DNA from: Desulfococcus sp041737845
GTDB lineage: Bacteria > Desulfobacterota > Desulfobacteria > Desulfobacterales > Desulfococcaceae
Assembly (NCBI RefSeq): GCF_041737845.1
Contig: NZ_JBGSQX010000087.1
Location: forward strand, 1-64,000
Reading direction: 5' to 3'
Length of the DNA stretch: 64,000 bases
The notes beneath the pieces are model-generated. The model searched no databases, was not told the origin of the DNA, and worked only from the letters and a program-made list of their open reading frames with translations. A program made the position numbers and the translations under genes. Below are positions 53,705 through 62,922 of the stretch, piece after piece (the stretch's first letter is position 1; each line of letters begins with the position of its first letter).

Positions 53705-54682
53705 TTATGGAATGAGGATTGATGAACCGGTCGTCCTGCGCCCCTCCAGGTCCTGGTGCGCGCGGGCGGCCTCGGCCAGGGGATACCTCCCGCGGACCTC
53801 GACGGCAACCGCCCCCCGGCCGACCACATCAAACAGGTCCCCGGCATGGGCCAGGAGGTCCTCCCGGCGGGCGGTGTAGGTCATCAGGCTGGGCCGCGTC
53901 AGAAACAGGGATCCTTTTGCCGCAAGGATCGACAGGTCGATGGGCGCGACCGACCCGGACGACTGGCCGAAGGAGACCATCATCCCCATGGGCCGAAGGC
54001 AGTCCAGCGACTTCATGAAGGTGGCCCGGCCGACGGAGTCGTAAACGACGTCGACGCCCCGGCCGCCCGTGATCTCCCTGACCCGCGAAGGGAAATCCCC
54101 GGTGGCGTAGACAATGGGATGGTCGCATCCGTTCTCCCTGGCCAGGCGGGCCTTTTCCTCGGATCCGACAGTGCCGATCACCGTGGCGCCGATGTGCCTG
54201 GCCCACTGGCAGACGATGAGCCCCACGCCCCCCGCGGCCGCATGGATGAGGATGGTGTCGCCGGCCCTGACCGGATAGCACCCCCGGAGGAGATACCGGG
54301 CGGTCATGCCCTGGAGCATCATGGCCGCCGCCGTTGCGGAGGGGATGGCCTCGGGAAGGCGGATGAGCAGCCGGGCGGGGATCCGGCGCTTTTCGGCATA
54401 GGCCCCCGGCGGCGGGCCGGCGTAGGCGACCCTGTCCCCGACGGCGACCTCGGTCACGCCGTCGCCCAGGGCTTCAACAATGCCGGCCCCTTCCATACCG
54501 ATGATCGCAGGGAGCCCGGGAAGGGGATAAAGCCCCGTGCGATGGTAGACATCGATGAAATTAAGCCCGACTGCCTCGTGGCGCAGCAGGACTTCGCCCG
54601 CATCGGGAGCGCCCGGATCCACCTCCTCCCAGCGCATCACCTCGGGCCCGCCGGTTTCATGAATGACGATCGCCCTGGTCAT
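53705..54682 (-). CDS. qor: quinone oxidoreductase (zeta-crystallin family)
   Basis: 325 residues of the zinc-less medium-chain dehydrogenase family. It has GLNFIDVYHRTGLYPLPGLPAIIGMEGAGIVEALG in the N-terminal half, the NADPH motif HAAAGGVGLIVCQWA, IGTVGSEEKA, and a DVVYDSVG segment. It reduces quinones or enals with NADPH. It is convergent with the GNAT fusion gene (15 bases apart). Its start lies two bases beyond the acyl carrier protein stop (TGAGATG), so translation is coupled. Confidence 0.93.
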   Translation of the reverse strand: MTRAIVIHETGGPEVMRWEEVDPGAPDAGEVLLRHEAVGLNFIDVYHRTGLYPLPGLPAIIGMEGAGIVEALGDGVTEVAVGDRVAYAGPPPGAYAEKRRIPARLLIRLPEAIPSATAAAMMLQGMTARYLLRGCYPVRAGDTILIHAAAGGVGLIVCQWARHIGATVIGTVGSEEKARLARENGCDHPIVYATGDFPSRVREITGGRGVDVVYDSVGRATFMKSLDCLRPMGMMVSFGQSSGSVAPIDLSILAAKGSLFLTRPSLMTYTARREDLLAHAGDLFDVVGRGAVAVEVRGRYPLAEAARAHQDLEGRRTTGSSILIP

Positions 54683-54683
54683 C

Positions 54684-54941
54684 TCAACCCTCCTTTTGAA
54701 TGCATTTCGGGGTCAGATAGAAAAGGCATCCGGCAAGTGTGGCAAGCTGGATAAAATCCGTTTCGGGGATGGGTATGCCCAGCCGATCCTGGAGCCGGGT
54801 CGCGAAGTTCAAAAAATCCACGGAGCTGAACTCGAACTGGTCTCGGAATTTAGCGCTCGCTTCGAGTCTGACCAGGTCCGCTTCCGGGGCGATTTCCCGG
54901 ATAACCGCGAGGATGACCTCTTTCAGTTCGTCTTGCGTCAT
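54684..54941 (-). CDS. acyl carrier protein
   Basis: 85 residues with the ACP four-helix pattern. The modified serine is in the DQFEFSSVDFLNF motif (DSxD-type site, with the aspartate replaced around the serine as FSSVDF), where 4'-phosphopantetheine attaches. The C-terminal tail is unusually hydrophobic and ends KEG at the next gene's ribosome site. AAGGAG precedes the start. Position in an operon with a quinone oxidoreductase and an AAA protease suggests a specialised acyl pathway rather than bulk fatty-acid synthesis. Confidence 0.88.
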   Translation of the reverse strand: MTQDELKEVILAVIREIAPEADLVRLEASAKFRDQFEFSSVDFLNFATRLQDRLGIPIPETDFIQLATLAGCLFYLTPKCIQKEG

Positions 54942-54979
54942 AATGTTCTCCTTTTGAGAAATATTGAAAGAAGGCTCTA

Positions 54980-55066
54980 TGGGTTTAGACTGAAGGCTGA
55001 AGAAAGAGAGGTTACGTCTCTGCCTTCGGTCTTCAGCCTTCAGCCTTCGGTCTTCAGCCTCCGGTC
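54980..55066. repeat. heptamer-repeat hairpin (locus 2)
   Basis: CTGAAGGCTGAAG (54990-55002) is the exact reverse complement of CTTCAGCCTTCAG (55031-55043), with a 28-base loop and more heptamers outside. It lies at the 3' end of the protease gene and supplies its last residues (RRLKTEG) and stop. Confidence 0.8.
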
Positions 55067-57499
55067 TTTCTTCATCAGAACATCCAGCTCGACGCCGTCG
55101 ATGATCTCCTGTTGGATGAGGACGGACGCCAGATGTTCGATCCGGGGCCAGTGTTTTTCGACGAGCATCTCTGTTTTGGCCGATGCATCGCGGATCCAGC
55201 GCTGGATACGCTTTTCCAGCACCGGCAGAAAGATGGCGCTATCGACATGGTGCCTGAGGGTGTCCACATGCACGAATCCGATCTCGTCGTCCATGCCAAG
55301 CTCGGCAATGGCCGCGTAGGCCATATAGGTGGCCTGTTCGAGGTCGTTTCCCGCGCCGCTGTCCATCCCGCCATGGCCGAACTGCCGGATCTGGGCGATC
55401 CTCCCGGAGAGCATGACGCAGATGTTGTTGAGGATCTCCTCCCGGCTGATGTTGTCCTCGAAATCCTCGCCGCTGTAAGCGACAAAGCCCAGTGTGCGGG
55501 AGCGGGGGGTGATGGTCACCTGTTCGATCTTGATGTGGGGCAGCAGCATGTAGGACAGAACCGCGTGGGCCGCCTCGTGCACGGCGGTCTTCCTGAGGTC
55601 CTCCTCGATGTTCCGGATATGCTTTCTGTCGAGCTTCCGGCCGTATTTGATCGTGTTGATCTGGTCGATGAGGATCTCTTCGGTGATGCAGTCGAGGTTG
55701 TTGCGGATGGCGTAAAGGGCCGCCTCCTGGCCGATCCGTTCGAGTTCGTATCCGCTCATTCCCGATATATAGCGGACGACCTTGTCGACATCGATCCTGC
55801 CGTCGTTGGGCTTTTCGAGGATCTTCTCGATGAAGAACCTTCGGGCCTCCCGGTCGAGTTCAGGCACCTCGACGGAGATGTCGATGCGGCCGGGGGAGAC
55901 CAGCTCCGGATTGACATCCTCCCGGTTCTGGGCGGTCACGACGGTGAAGACGAATTCGCCGGGATCGGACGGCAGGGCCTCCAGCTCCATCAGGATCTGC
56001 TCCACCGGGATGGGAGTCAGGGTGCCTTCGACCACCCCCTTGATGTCGATTTCATCCAGAAAGACGATGGAGGGTGCGTAGATCCGCGCCTTCTGGTAGA
56101 CCTCCCGGATGAAATTGGGGTCGAAGAGGTCGCTTCCGGACGCATAGACGTAAGGCAGGTTGACCTCCCTGGCAAAGGCTTTTCCCAGGAGGGTCTTGCC
56201 GACCCCCGCCGGCCCGCAGAGAAGCATCCCTTTGGGCATGGCGATCCCGAAGGTCTTGATCTTGTCGGTCTTTTCCAAAATCGAAATGATCTCCCGAAGG
56301 TGTTTTTTGACCGGTTCGTGGCCGGCGATGTCCTCGAATCCCGTCGCGGAGAATTTGATCTCGGGAAGGTCGTCCTGGAAGAGGGGCTTGGACGGCGGAA
56401 GCTGTTTGAGGGCGACGCGCGCCAGGGTGAAGGTCACGTCGTCTCCGGTGCTTGCGGTATCCCAGCCGAGTTCGACGGTTTCATTCCGGATGAAAAGCTG
56501 CTGGGAATGGACGTCGCTCATCCGGTAGTGGCGGATCAGGAAGGCCCCGGCCGCTTTTCCGATCCTGAAGACGGCCTGTTTCGGCGGGGGGTTGCCGTCG
56601 CGGATATACTGGGTGACCTGGCCTAAGATCAGGTCCGGCAGGCGCTTGCGGATGCGGCGCATGTTCATGTAGGGGGTGAAGGAGAGGACGAGAAGCTTGA
56701 CCATGGGCAGGAAATTTTCGAAGACAAGTTCGATGCCCGTGGTTTCGGAGAAATGCCGGGAAAGGGTCTTCAGTGCCTGCTTTCCGATCCTGACGATGGC
56801 GTCCAGGGAGAGGCGCCGGAAGATGACCAGGTAGGTCTGCGACATGATCGAAAGGAGCCGGGGGGAGATGACTGGCTGGATGGTGTCCATGGACATCCGC
56901 TTCTCTTTGGATATGGCGTCCATGATGAGCGACTGGGCCTGGAGGCGGTTCTCCCGGGCGGTCTCCATGAACGACCGGCTCTGATACAGGGCGCCGCCCA
57001 GGGTCGAGGTGAAGATCACCAGGACCTCCCGGCAATCCAGGCCGGTCTCCTCCGGATCGCCGGTGAGAATGTCCAGAAGCGCGGACTGAAGGCGCACGTC
57101 CGCCTTTTCGATCTCGTGGAACAGGAGGATCGACCGGGGGTGATTTCTCAGAAACACCATCAATTCCCCGTCCTGACCGCCGTCGTATCCGATCTGCCCC
57201 AGGAGCCTGGCCTCATCCTCCGGCGTCGTGTACTGCCCCATGTCGAACTGCCGGAACGAGGGATAGTCCGACGCAAGGGTCGCCAGACAGCAGGCCAGAT
57301 AGGCCTTGCCGACAAATGGCGGGCCGAGGAAGGTGAAGATGGCTTTGGGTGGGGCCTGAACAGGCTTGCAGGCCAGTTGGATCAAGGCGTCGATCACTTC
57401 GTCGATGGCGTCGTCCTGATCATAGACGAGCTTTTTCAGCTTCTGTCCCAGAAGCTCATATTTCTGAAATATATTGTCCCGCGCCTCCGCTGGCTTCAT
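55040..57499 (-). CDS. soluble FtsH-like AAA/M41 protease with extra degenerate AAA domain
   Basis: 819 residues, no transmembrane segment. Residues 1-200 resemble a ClpB/ClpA AAA domain, but Walker A is GPPFVGKA (Ser/Thr lost) and Walker B LLFHEIEKAD (first Asp replaced by His), so it is probably inactive. A middle region (200-370) follows. Residues about 375-610 are an intact FtsH-type AAA domain: GPAGVGKT, IVFLDEID, NREDVNPELVSPGRID. Residues 620-819 are the M41 metalloprotease with HEAAH and the third ligand in GAGNDLEQAT. Normal FtsH is membrane-anchored. GGAGGAG precedes the start. Acyl carrier protein and quinone oxidoreductase genes follow in the operon. Confidence 0.85.
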   Translation of the reverse strand: MKPAEARDNIFQKYELLGQKLKKLVYDQDDAIDEVIDALIQLACKPVQAPPKAIFTFLGPPFVGKAYLACCLATLASDYPSFRQFDMGQYTTPEDEARLLGQIGYDGGQDGELMVFLRNHPRSILLFHEIEKADVRLQSALLDILTGDPEETGLDCREVLVIFTSTLGGALYQSRSFMETARENRLQAQSLIMDAISKEKRMSMDTIQPVISPRLLSIMSQTYLVIFRRLSLDAIVRIGKQALKTLSRHFSETTGIELVFENFLPMVKLLVLSFTPYMNMRRIRKRLPDLILGQVTQYIRDGNPPPKQAVFRIGKAAGAFLIRHYRMSDVHSQQLFIRNETVELGWDTASTGDDVTFTLARVALKQLPPSKPLFQDDLPEIKFSATGFEDIAGHEPVKKHLREIISILEKTDKIKTFGIAMPKGMLLCGPAGVGKTLLGKAFAREVNLPYVYASGSDLFDPNFIREVYQKARIYAPSIVFLDEIDIKGVVEGTLTPIPVEQILMELEALPSDPGEFVFTVVTAQNREDVNPELVSPGRIDISVEVPELDREARRFFIEKILEKPNDGRIDVDKVVRYISGMSGYELERIGQEAALYAIRNNLDCITEEILIDQINTIKYGRKLDRKHIRNIEEDLRKTAVHEAAHAVLSYMLLPHIKIEQVTITPRSRTLGFVAYSGEDFEDNISREEILNNICVMLSGRIAQIRQFGHGGMDSGAGNDLEQATYMAYAAIAELGMDDEIGFVHVDTLRHHVDSAIFLPVLEKRIQRWIRDASAKTEMLVEKHWPRIEHLASVLIQQEIIDGVELDVLMKKDRRLKTEG

Positions 57500-57690
57500 G
57501 AGGCTCCTCCTGTAAAGGGCGTGAGTGGCAATGCGGTGAAGGCCGGATATTTCGATGTCTCAGTCTATCGCCTCAGGAGGGATAAAGGGAAGGAGAAAAT
57601 GGATGTAAGGTTCGATTTTCCCGTTTCCCGGAACGCCTGCCGCGCCGGAAAGGCGGGAGCGGCCAGGCGGCTGCGGGCGGGGCGCAGGGT

Positions 57691-58734
57691 TTACATGGCC
57701 CCTTCTGTAAGGGACGGGTCCGTGATGATGATAAAAGTTCCCGCACCGGCCGCCCCGGGGTCGAAATCGGGGAAAACGGGGAGGGAGAGGACCGTGACGG
57801 TCACAAAGGAGGCGCCGGGCCGGTATTGGACGAGATGCTCCGGGATCCCCAGGCCGTATTCGCTGTGGAACTTCCCGTTGACGTGGAGCGCCAGGGCGCC
57901 GGGGCGCCGTTCGAGGGCCTCCGCGAGGCTCCATGCCATGCCGGCGTCCCAGAGCGCCTGGGCATCCAGCATGCGTTCAAAGCCGTCCTGCGGGTTTGTT
58001 TCGGCTTCCGGCCGGACGGAAATTTCGTCAGGCGCCGGTTTTTCCGCGGGTCGGTTCGGTACGGGTCCGTGTCCGCCGCCTTCGTCCCGGAGTGTCTCCC
58101 AGAAGGCCTTGAATTTTTCACGATACCGATCGGACGGGAGGCCGTAGGGGAGGGGAGGAAGCCACGCCTTGGACGCCCGGGGCAGCCCCTCCAGGGAGGA
58201 CCGCCCCAGGCGGGCGGCACGGTTGACATGGCGGCCCGGCGCGTTGGCGGCGACCACGGGAACGCCATGGGTCTTCGCGAATTCGATGAGGGGGCGGTAA
58301 TCGCTCCGATAGGCGGGCCACGGCCGGGAGGCTTTCAGAAAATGGCGCTCGGTGATCAGGTCCGCGAGATACTCGTCCACAACCCCCTGGATGTCACGCT
58401 CGAACATCTCCATGGAAAGGAGAAGGTCCCGCGGGGATCGGGGCGCCTGCGCGGAAGCACAGGCCTCGTGAAGGCGTCTCAGGATCTCGAGTTCAAGATG
58501 GTGGGCCGCCGGGTTGCCGTGCTCCTCGCCGATGAACACTGCGTCGGCGTCAGCGGCGGCCCGCACGATGTCGTCCATCGTGACGGGGGTGCCGGCTGCG
58601 TCAAAGATCCGAAAATGGTCGGGCGTGACCGCGGGCGCCTCGCGCATCCGCATCCCGCCGTGGGGGCGCTGAACCGAGCAGCCGGCGATCAGCGGCAGAA
58701 GCCCCAGACACATCAGGAGCGCTGTTGTTTTCAT
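57691..58734 (-). CDS. ChaN-family lipoprotein
   Basis: 347 residues. A lipoprotein signal ends LLPLIAGC (lipobox cysteine at residue 18-19). The ChaN/Tiki fold follows: VFIGEEHGNPAAHHLELEILRRL, LSMEMFERDIQGVVDEYL, FAKTHGVPVVAANAPG, and a C-terminal LHVNGKFHSEYGLGIPEHL. ChaN binds haem and is linked to iron uptake. An insert of about 40 residues (Pro/Glu rich) interrupts the middle. I chose ATG 58734, since GGAGAGG sits about seven bases upstream; ATG 58740 is too close to it. Confidence 0.88.
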   Translation of the reverse strand: MKTTALLMCLGLLPLIAGCSVQRPHGGMRMREAPAVTPDHFRIFDAAGTPVTMDDIVRAAADADAVFIGEEHGNPAAHHLELEILRRLHEACASAQAPRSPRDLLLSMEMFERDIQGVVDEYLADLITERHFLKASRPWPAYRSDYRPLIEFAKTHGVPVVAANAPGRHVNRAARLGRSSLEGLPRASKAWLPPLPYGLPSDRYREKFKAFWETLRDEGGGHGPVPNRPAEKPAPDEISVRPEAETNPQDGFERMLDAQALWDAGMAWSLAEALERRPGALALHVNGKFHSEYGLGIPEHLVQYRPGASFVTVTVLSLPVFPDFDPGAAGAGTFIIITDPSLTEGAM

Positions 58735-58790
58735 GATCATCCCTCTCCACTTCTTTGATAGACCCGGGGGCCTCGGCAGGACGCCGCCCG

Positions 58791-59870
58791 CTAGATGATG
58801 GGCAGCGCGAAACTGAAAATGGCGCCGGATCCGCATTGGCTCTGAACGCCGATCTTTCCGTTGTGGGCCTCGACGATTTTCTTGGCGATGGCGAGCCCCA
58901 GCCCGGTGCTGCTTTCCCCGCCGGTCGGCCGGCTGTCAACCCGCTGAAATTCGCCGAAGAGGCGCTTCTGGTCTTCATAGGGGATGCCCGGCCCCTGGTC
59001 TTTGACAAACACCCATGCCGACTGATCCTTCCGCTTGAGAAAAATCTGCACGGGGCTTCCCTGGGGAGAATACTTGAGGGCATTGCTGATCAGGTTGTCG
59101 ATGACCTGGGTGATCCGGTTGGGGTCGAAGGAGAACGGCGGAATCTCCTCGAGTTCGTCATGAATGGTGATCCGCTTGTTGTCCGCGAGGTGTCTTGCCA
59201 GCTCTATCCGCTGCTTCAGGAGTGCGTTGAGGGAGACCCGGAGGTTGCAGATCTTGAGGTGTCCGCTTTCGATGACGGATACATCCAGAAGATCGTTGAC
59301 CAGAGACAGCATATGCTGGGCCGACTGGTCGATCTTCATCAGCAGCTCATCCGATTTCTCCGGGGATCCCTTGAGATAGCCGGCACGGAGGACCTGGGCG
59401 ATGCTGATGATGACCGAAAGGGGGTTTCTGAGATCGTGGGCCGCGATTCTCAGAAACTTGTTTTTGATCTGATTGGACTCGTGCAGCCTGTCCTGGGCCT
59501 CGACCAGACGCTTTCCGACATCGACACGGCTGCGCAGTTCATTGACATAAAAAGGCTTGGTCAGATAATCGTGTGCGCCGTTGTCCAGAGCGTGGACAAT
59601 GCCGCTTTTTTCGGTTTTGCTGGTCAGCAGAATCAGGTAGATAAAGCGCTGATCGCCGCGATCCTGCATCCGCCTGCAGATCTCGACGCCGTTGGGCTCC
59701 GGCATGACCCAGTCCAGAATGGCCAGGCGAGGAGGATCGTCTGCAGTGAGGGCTGCCCATGCCTCCTCTCCGTTGACCGCTTCAATGATGTCATACCCCC
59801 ACCTCGTCGCAACGTGTTTGAGATACACGCGGATCGTGGGGTCATCATCGGCGATGAGCAGCTTCATCAT
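58791..59870 (-). CDS. receiver-histidine kinase hybrid
   Basis: 359 residues: an N-terminal receiver (1-120) with DDD at 8-10, phosphoacceptor D53 in LDWVMPEPNG and lysine in YLTKPF; then HisKA with RIAAHDLRNPLS (H145) and an HATPase with NALKYSPQ, DQGPGIP and GESSTGLGLAIAKKIVEAH. No membrane or sensor domain, so input must come through the receiver or a partner. A good promoter lies 45-70 bases upstream. Confidence 0.93.
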   Translation of the reverse strand: MMKLLIADDDPTIRVYLKHVATRWGYDIIEAVNGEEAWAALTADDPPRLAILDWVMPEPNGVEICRRMQDRGDQRFIYLILLTSKTEKSGIVHALDNGAHDYLTKPFYVNELRSRVDVGKRLVEAQDRLHESNQIKNKFLRIAAHDLRNPLSVIISIAQVLRAGYLKGSPEKSDELLMKIDQSAQHMLSLVNDLLDVSVIESGHLKICNLRVSLNALLKQRIELARHLADNKRITIHDELEEIPPFSFDPNRITQVIDNLISNALKYSPQGSPVQIFLKRKDQSAWVFVKDQGPGIPYEDQKRLFGEFQRVDSRPTGGESSTGLGLAIAKKIVEAHNGKIGVQSQCGSGAIFSFALPII

Positions 59871-59913
59871 GGCTCCTTATGTCTGGAATGAGTCTGTCGG
59901 TATAATTTTATTT

Positions 59914-59942
59914 ATACTACACCGGATTTCCGGAATGATCAA
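59914..59942 (-). promoter_or_regulatory. promoter of receiver-kinase gene
   Basis: Minus strand TTGATC (59942-59937), 17 bases, TAGTAT (59919-59914). The spacer contains a CCGGA-AA-TCCGG inverted repeat, a possible operator. Confidence 0.6.
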
Positions 59943-60044
59943 GCCCGATGGAAGAATATTTTGTGCAGGCGGTGATTCGTGCCGGACAGCGGTGTCCAGG
60001 CTCCCGAACCCTAACATCCGTCCAGTCGCAATACAAGGGAAAAA

Positions 60045-60073
60045 TTGACAATTCCGTCGGGCTTTGATAATAA
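60045..60073 (+). promoter_or_regulatory. sigma-70 promoter of dinG-like gene
   Basis: TTGACA (60045-60050), 17-base spacer, TAATAA (60068-60073), about 68 bases before the GTG start. Near-consensus. Confidence 0.75.
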
Positions 60074-60141
60074 CCGCCATTCAACGTCCGCGGCGGAATC
60101 CGGATGTTTCCGTCAATACCCCTTAGCCCCGGTTTGGATCG

Positions 60142-62922
60142 GTGTTCAACCCCTATACAGATAACTTTACAGACGTGGCCTATATCTTCGCCCACGCGGG
60201 ATCGCGGGAGGTCGAAGGGCGCCGCGTCTATGCCGTCGCGGCGGCCGCAAATCGGCCGGGCGGCGAAAAAAGCGTCTTCACCTCCCTGATCGCCTATCCC
60301 GGCCTGACGGCCCGCGAACACGCCGCTTCAGGCATCACCAGCAACATGATGGCGGACGCACCGGGCCCCGCTGTCGTCTCCCGGAGGCTTCGGGCGTTTC
60401 TGGGCGACAAACCCTTCTTTCTTGCCCTGGACATCCACGGCGTCATGGACGAACTCATGGCCCTGTCGGGCATTGGGCGCGCCGTGGATTTGGGCTTTTC
60501 CGCGGAGTTCTTTTTCCCCCACCTGAGCGCGGCCGGCCTCAAGACCCTCTGGGAGCACGTCGCATCGAGGGAGCGCGACAGGATCAGCTTCACCCTGGAG
60601 GAGGGGATCGCCCTTTCCGTGGACCTGGCCCGCACCATCGCCTCCCAGTGCATGAGCGACGCCCACACCGGCTATGCGCCGGCCCTGAGGCATTTCCTGA
60701 AAAAAAGCGACACCCTTTTCGGCGACCTCTGGCGCCATCTCCACCGGAATTTTCAGGCCTGCTTCGGCGGGCGCTTCACCCCTTCGAGGGCATCGGATAC
60801 CGCCGGGTGGCGGCTGTTCCTTGAAAAAGCCGACAAGGAGGAAAGGAAGTCCGGGAAAGGGTATCCTTTTCCTATAATTCCGGCAGAACACCTTGATGGC
60901 ATCTACCGCGCGCTGGCGGCATCGGGCCGGGGGTTCAGATACCGGGCCGAGCAGGCCGCCTATGCCGGGCATGTCGCCTCCGCCTTCAACGATGCGGCCG
61001 TTCTGACCATCGAGGCCGGCACGGGAACCGGAAAGACCCTGGGATACCTGCTTCCGGCCATGGAATATCTCCGCCTGAACCCGGGGGAACGCATCGTTGT
61101 ATCCACCTATACCAAGAGCCTCCAGGAGCAGATATTCCACAACGAGGTCGCCTTCATCCGCCAGTCCCTGCCGGCCTATCACGATATCCGCATCGTCCTC
61201 CTCAAGGGCAAAAGCAGCTATATCTGCATCGAAAAACTGGATTCCCTCTACGATGAGGCCCTCGTCGGCGAAAGGCTCCTGGCCTGGCTCTACTGCCTCA
61301 TCACCGCATTCAGCTTCCGGCGGGCCGATATCGGCACGACCGGAGAGGCGGTGAGACGCTGCTTCGACGCCGACCACAGTTTCAGCCGGATGCTCAAGGA
61401 GATCTCCGCGGGGAGCGGGTGCCCCCCGGGCCATACCCGGTGCCCGGCCCAGGTCGTCACCGCCCAGGCCCTGGCGGCGGATCTGGTCATCACCAACCAC
61501 CATAAACTGGCGCTCCTGGACAGGGACCCCCTCCTGGCCGGATGCTTCAACAACTATATCATCGATGAAGCAAACCATTTCGAGCCGGCTGTGCGGAATG
61601 CCTTCGCCCAGATCGTGCATTCGCGCGACATCAAGGCGGTTCTCGACGATCTGGAAAGCCGGATTCACGATCTCTTCGAGAAGGGCTCCGGGGGGTGCGA
61701 AGCCTCCCTTGTCCGGAACATGGCGGATTTCACATCCCTCCGGGAGGCGGCCGAAGGGCTCCGGTCGGCCCTGATCGCAGCGGACCCCGGGTCCCTTCAG
61801 GGCACCGTTCACACCCTGCCCGCGACGCATCCGGCCGTTGCGGGCGGGGACCTGCGTTCCCGCATCGAAACGCTCTCGGCCGCAATCGACGCCGCCGCGC
61901 GAAACCTTGACTGGCTCAAGGACGACGACGCCTGCCGCAGGTTGAGCCTCCAGCGAAGGACCCGGAAGCGGCTGGAAAACCAGCTCGAAAGGCTGGTGGA
62001 AGGGGCGGGAACCCTCAAGGCCATCCGGGAAGCCGTCGTTTCGGAAAACAATATCACGGTCTACCGGATCTTCCGCAAGCACTGGTCCCTGGCGGCCCAG
62101 ATGGTCCAGGTCGGCGGCCTGATCCGGGAGCGGATCCACGACAGGAAAAGGTGCGTTGTCTACACGGCGGCGACGATCTGTCACCGGGGCGGGTTCAAGA
62201 ACTTTCAGGAGATCGCAGGGATGACTTCGGCGCACGAGGGGGAAAACGCCGTCTCCCCCCGGGAGTTCCGCTTTGTCCGGATCCCGTCTCCCTACCCCGA
62301 GGGCGCCATGGAGATCATCGTCCCGCCGGAGGCCGTCAGCGGAAAATACGACAACAAGGCGGCCTGGATCGATGCGGTGGCCCGAGCCCTGCCCTGTTTC
62401 GTCCGGGAAAACGGCGGGAGGACCCTGGTGCTCTTTTCGAGCTACCAGGACCTCGACCGCATCCTTGAAAAAGCCGGCGCGGCCTTGGATGACCCCCGAT
62501 TCCCGCTGCTCGTGCAGCGGCCGGGGATGGCCACCGCCGGCCTGTGCGACGAATTCCGGGCCGTGAAGGAGAGCGTGCTTCTCGGGGTCGATTCCTTCTG
62601 GTACGGGGTCGACTTCAAGGGGGACACCCTGACCCAGGTGATCATCACGCGCATCCCCTATCCGCCGCCCAACGACCCCATCCAGGCGGCCCGCAAGCAT
62701 GTGATGTCTGCCGGAGACTTCTGGGAGAGATACCGCTACGATACCGACATCAAGATGAAGCAGGGCATCGGGCGGCTCATCCGATCCGAAACGGATCGGG
62801 GACGGGTGGTGATCCTGGATTCGCGGTATCGGCCGCGGCGGGCCTCAGTCTCTGGCCTTGTTGACACACCAGAACGCCGCGAAAAAGAAGACCGCGCCCA
62901 GCCCAAGAAGGATCCCGTATGA
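60142..62922 (+). CDS. dinG: DinG-type ATP-dependent helicase with degenerate exonuclease-like N-domain
   Basis: 926 residues, GTG start. Residues about 275-926 form a Rad3/XPD-like helicase: Walker A EAGTGTGKTLG, motif Ia STYTKSLQEQ, iron-sulfur cysteines in SSYIC and GCPPGHTRC, DEAN box (YIIDEANHFEP), C-terminal GVDSFWYGVDFKGDTL and QGIGRLIRSETD. The first 200 residues (VDLGFSAEFFFPHLSAAGLKTLWEHV, SDAHTGYAPALRHFL) resemble a DEDDh exonuclease as in Gram-positive DinG, but the catalytic DxE is not visible. The 3' end overlaps the convergent permease gene by 78 bases. Confidence 0.87.
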   Translation: MFNPYTDNFTDVAYIFAHAGSREVEGRRVYAVAAAANRPGGEKSVFTSLIAYPGLTAREHAASGITSNMMADAPGPAVVSRRLRAFLGDKPFFLALDIHGVMDELMALSGIGRAVDLGFSAEFFFPHLSAAGLKTLWEHVASRERDRISFTLEEGIALSVDLARTIASQCMSDAHTGYAPALRHFLKKSDTLFGDLWRHLHRNFQACFGGRFTPSRASDTAGWRLFLEKADKEERKSGKGYPFPIIPAEHLDGIYRALAASGRGFRYRAEQAAYAGHVASAFNDAAVLTIEAGTGTGKTLGYLLPAMEYLRLNPGERIVVSTYTKSLQEQIFHNEVAFIRQSLPAYHDIRIVLLKGKSSYICIEKLDSLYDEALVGERLLAWLYCLITAFSFRRADIGTTGEAVRRCFDADHSFSRMLKEISAGSGCPPGHTRCPAQVVTAQALAADLVITNHHKLALLDRDPLLAGCFNNYIIDEANHFEPAVRNAFAQIVHSRDIKAVLDDLESRIHDLFEKGSGGCEASLVRNMADFTSLREAAEGLRSALIAADPGSLQGTVHTLPATHPAVAGGDLRSRIETLSAAIDAAARNLDWLKDDDACRRLSLQRRTRKRLENQLERLVEGAGTLKAIREAVVSENNITVYRIFRKHWSLAAQMVQVGGLIRERIHDRKRCVVYTAATICHRGGFKNFQEIAGMTSAHEGENAVSPREFRFVRIPSPYPEGAMEIIVPPEAVSGKYDNKAAWIDAVARALPCFVRENGGRTLVLFSSYQDLDRILEKAGAALDDPRFPLLVQRPGMATAGLCDEFRAVKESVLLGVDSFWYGVDFKGDTLTQVIITRIPYPPPNDPIQAARKHVMSAGDFWERYRYDTDIKMKQGIGRLIRSETDRGRVVILDSRYRPRRASVSGLVDTPERREKEDRAQPKKDPV

